The notes under the pieces: model-generated
What the model saw: only the letters and a program-made list of their open reading frames with translations
Told to the model about the DNA's origin: nothing
Databases searched by the model: none
Position numbers and translations under genes: made by a program
Source: Mansonella perstans
Lineage: Eukaryota > Nematoda > Chromadorea > Rhabditida > Onchocercidae
Direction: 5' to 3'
NCBI GenBank assembly: GCA_037074765.1
Contig: JBAMDO010000010.1
Span: 248,001 to 312,000, forward strand
Length of the DNA stretch: 64,000 nt
Shown here: positions 63,765 to 64,000 of the stretch, piece after piece
Layout of the letters: each line of letters begins with the position of its first letter
Position numbering within the stretch: position 1 is the first letter of the stretch

Positions 63765-64000
63765 AGAGACATATAGCCTATCATCATATATTACTACTAA
63801 CTAATAACTATTTCGAATGTATATTATGTATGTCTCTATCGCTACACCATTTTCTTGCCATTTCATCCAACAGCCCATAACTGGGCAGTCAGAAGGACAT
63901 TAAAAAGCCATCTGACTGACAACTTTGTAGAAACGGTGTTCTTTCCCCCCCCCTCTCAATGAATCAACCACATAGAATAGGGCGCAGTTAGTTGATTTTG

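Overview
This window is nuclear DNA from a nematode, most likely a filarial or other clade III parasite. The evidence is very AT-rich sequence with many long A/T homopolymers, introns of about 80 bp to 3.5 kb with TTTCAG-type acceptors, and four recognisable animal genes that all have nematode orthologues. No bacterial operons, rRNA genes or CRISPR arrays were seen. The clade is an inference; the animal and nematode nature is well supported.

Layout, left to right. 1-1571 (+): the 3' part of an alpha/epsilon-sarcoglycan gene (juxtamembrane WCN motif, one TM helix, C-terminal tail), cut off by the window start. 3214-4087 (-): a small acidic hypothetical gene of about 4 exons. 4088-8808: AT-rich DNA and simple repeats. 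8809-20229 (+): a complete 14-exon core of a GRK4/5/6-type G-protein-coupled receptor kinase (grk-1 like), about 591 codons, possibly with one further C-terminal exon in the following 4.5 kb. 24683-28105 (-): a nearly identical inverted copy of GRK exons 7-13 and a scrap of exon 14. 28780-29900 (-): a decayed non-LTR retrotransposon reverse transcriptase. 38140-47688 (+): a complete 13-exon COE/EBF transcription factor (unc-3 like), 503 aa. 48084-50729 (+): several splice-flanked coding-like segments without an assigned gene. 52171-53733 (+): a three-exon tyrosine aminotransferase (tatn-1 like). 53734-64000: no recognisable gene, but dense homopolymers and CA/GT, CATA, GAT and GGT repeats.

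The most striking structure is the large inverted duplication. A left arm at 16521-20139 and a right arm at 24683-28105 face each other across a 4.54 kb spacer. They differ at roughly ten positions in the parts I compared by eye. The right arm carries one 197-bp internal deletion with a 2-bp microhomology, and its inner edge lies next to a perfect 16-bp palindrome. The right copy lacks the start codon, RGS homology domain, P-loop and catalytic lysine exons and has lost the exon 14 acceptor, so it is a broken gene copy. Any transcript crossing both arms could fold into a hairpin of about 3.4 kb.

Other points of interest are a tandemly duplicated 160-bp unit containing GRK exon 6, a frame-preserving 81-nt intron in the sarcoglycan that would add a hydrophobic segment if retained, and a second terminal-exon-like segment downstream of unc-3 that shares an APFGA motif with its last exon. 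The genes are unrelated in function: muscle/neuronal membrane complex, GPCR desensitisation, neuronal fate control and tyrosine catabolism. This is the expected monocistronic arrangement of a nematode chromosome.
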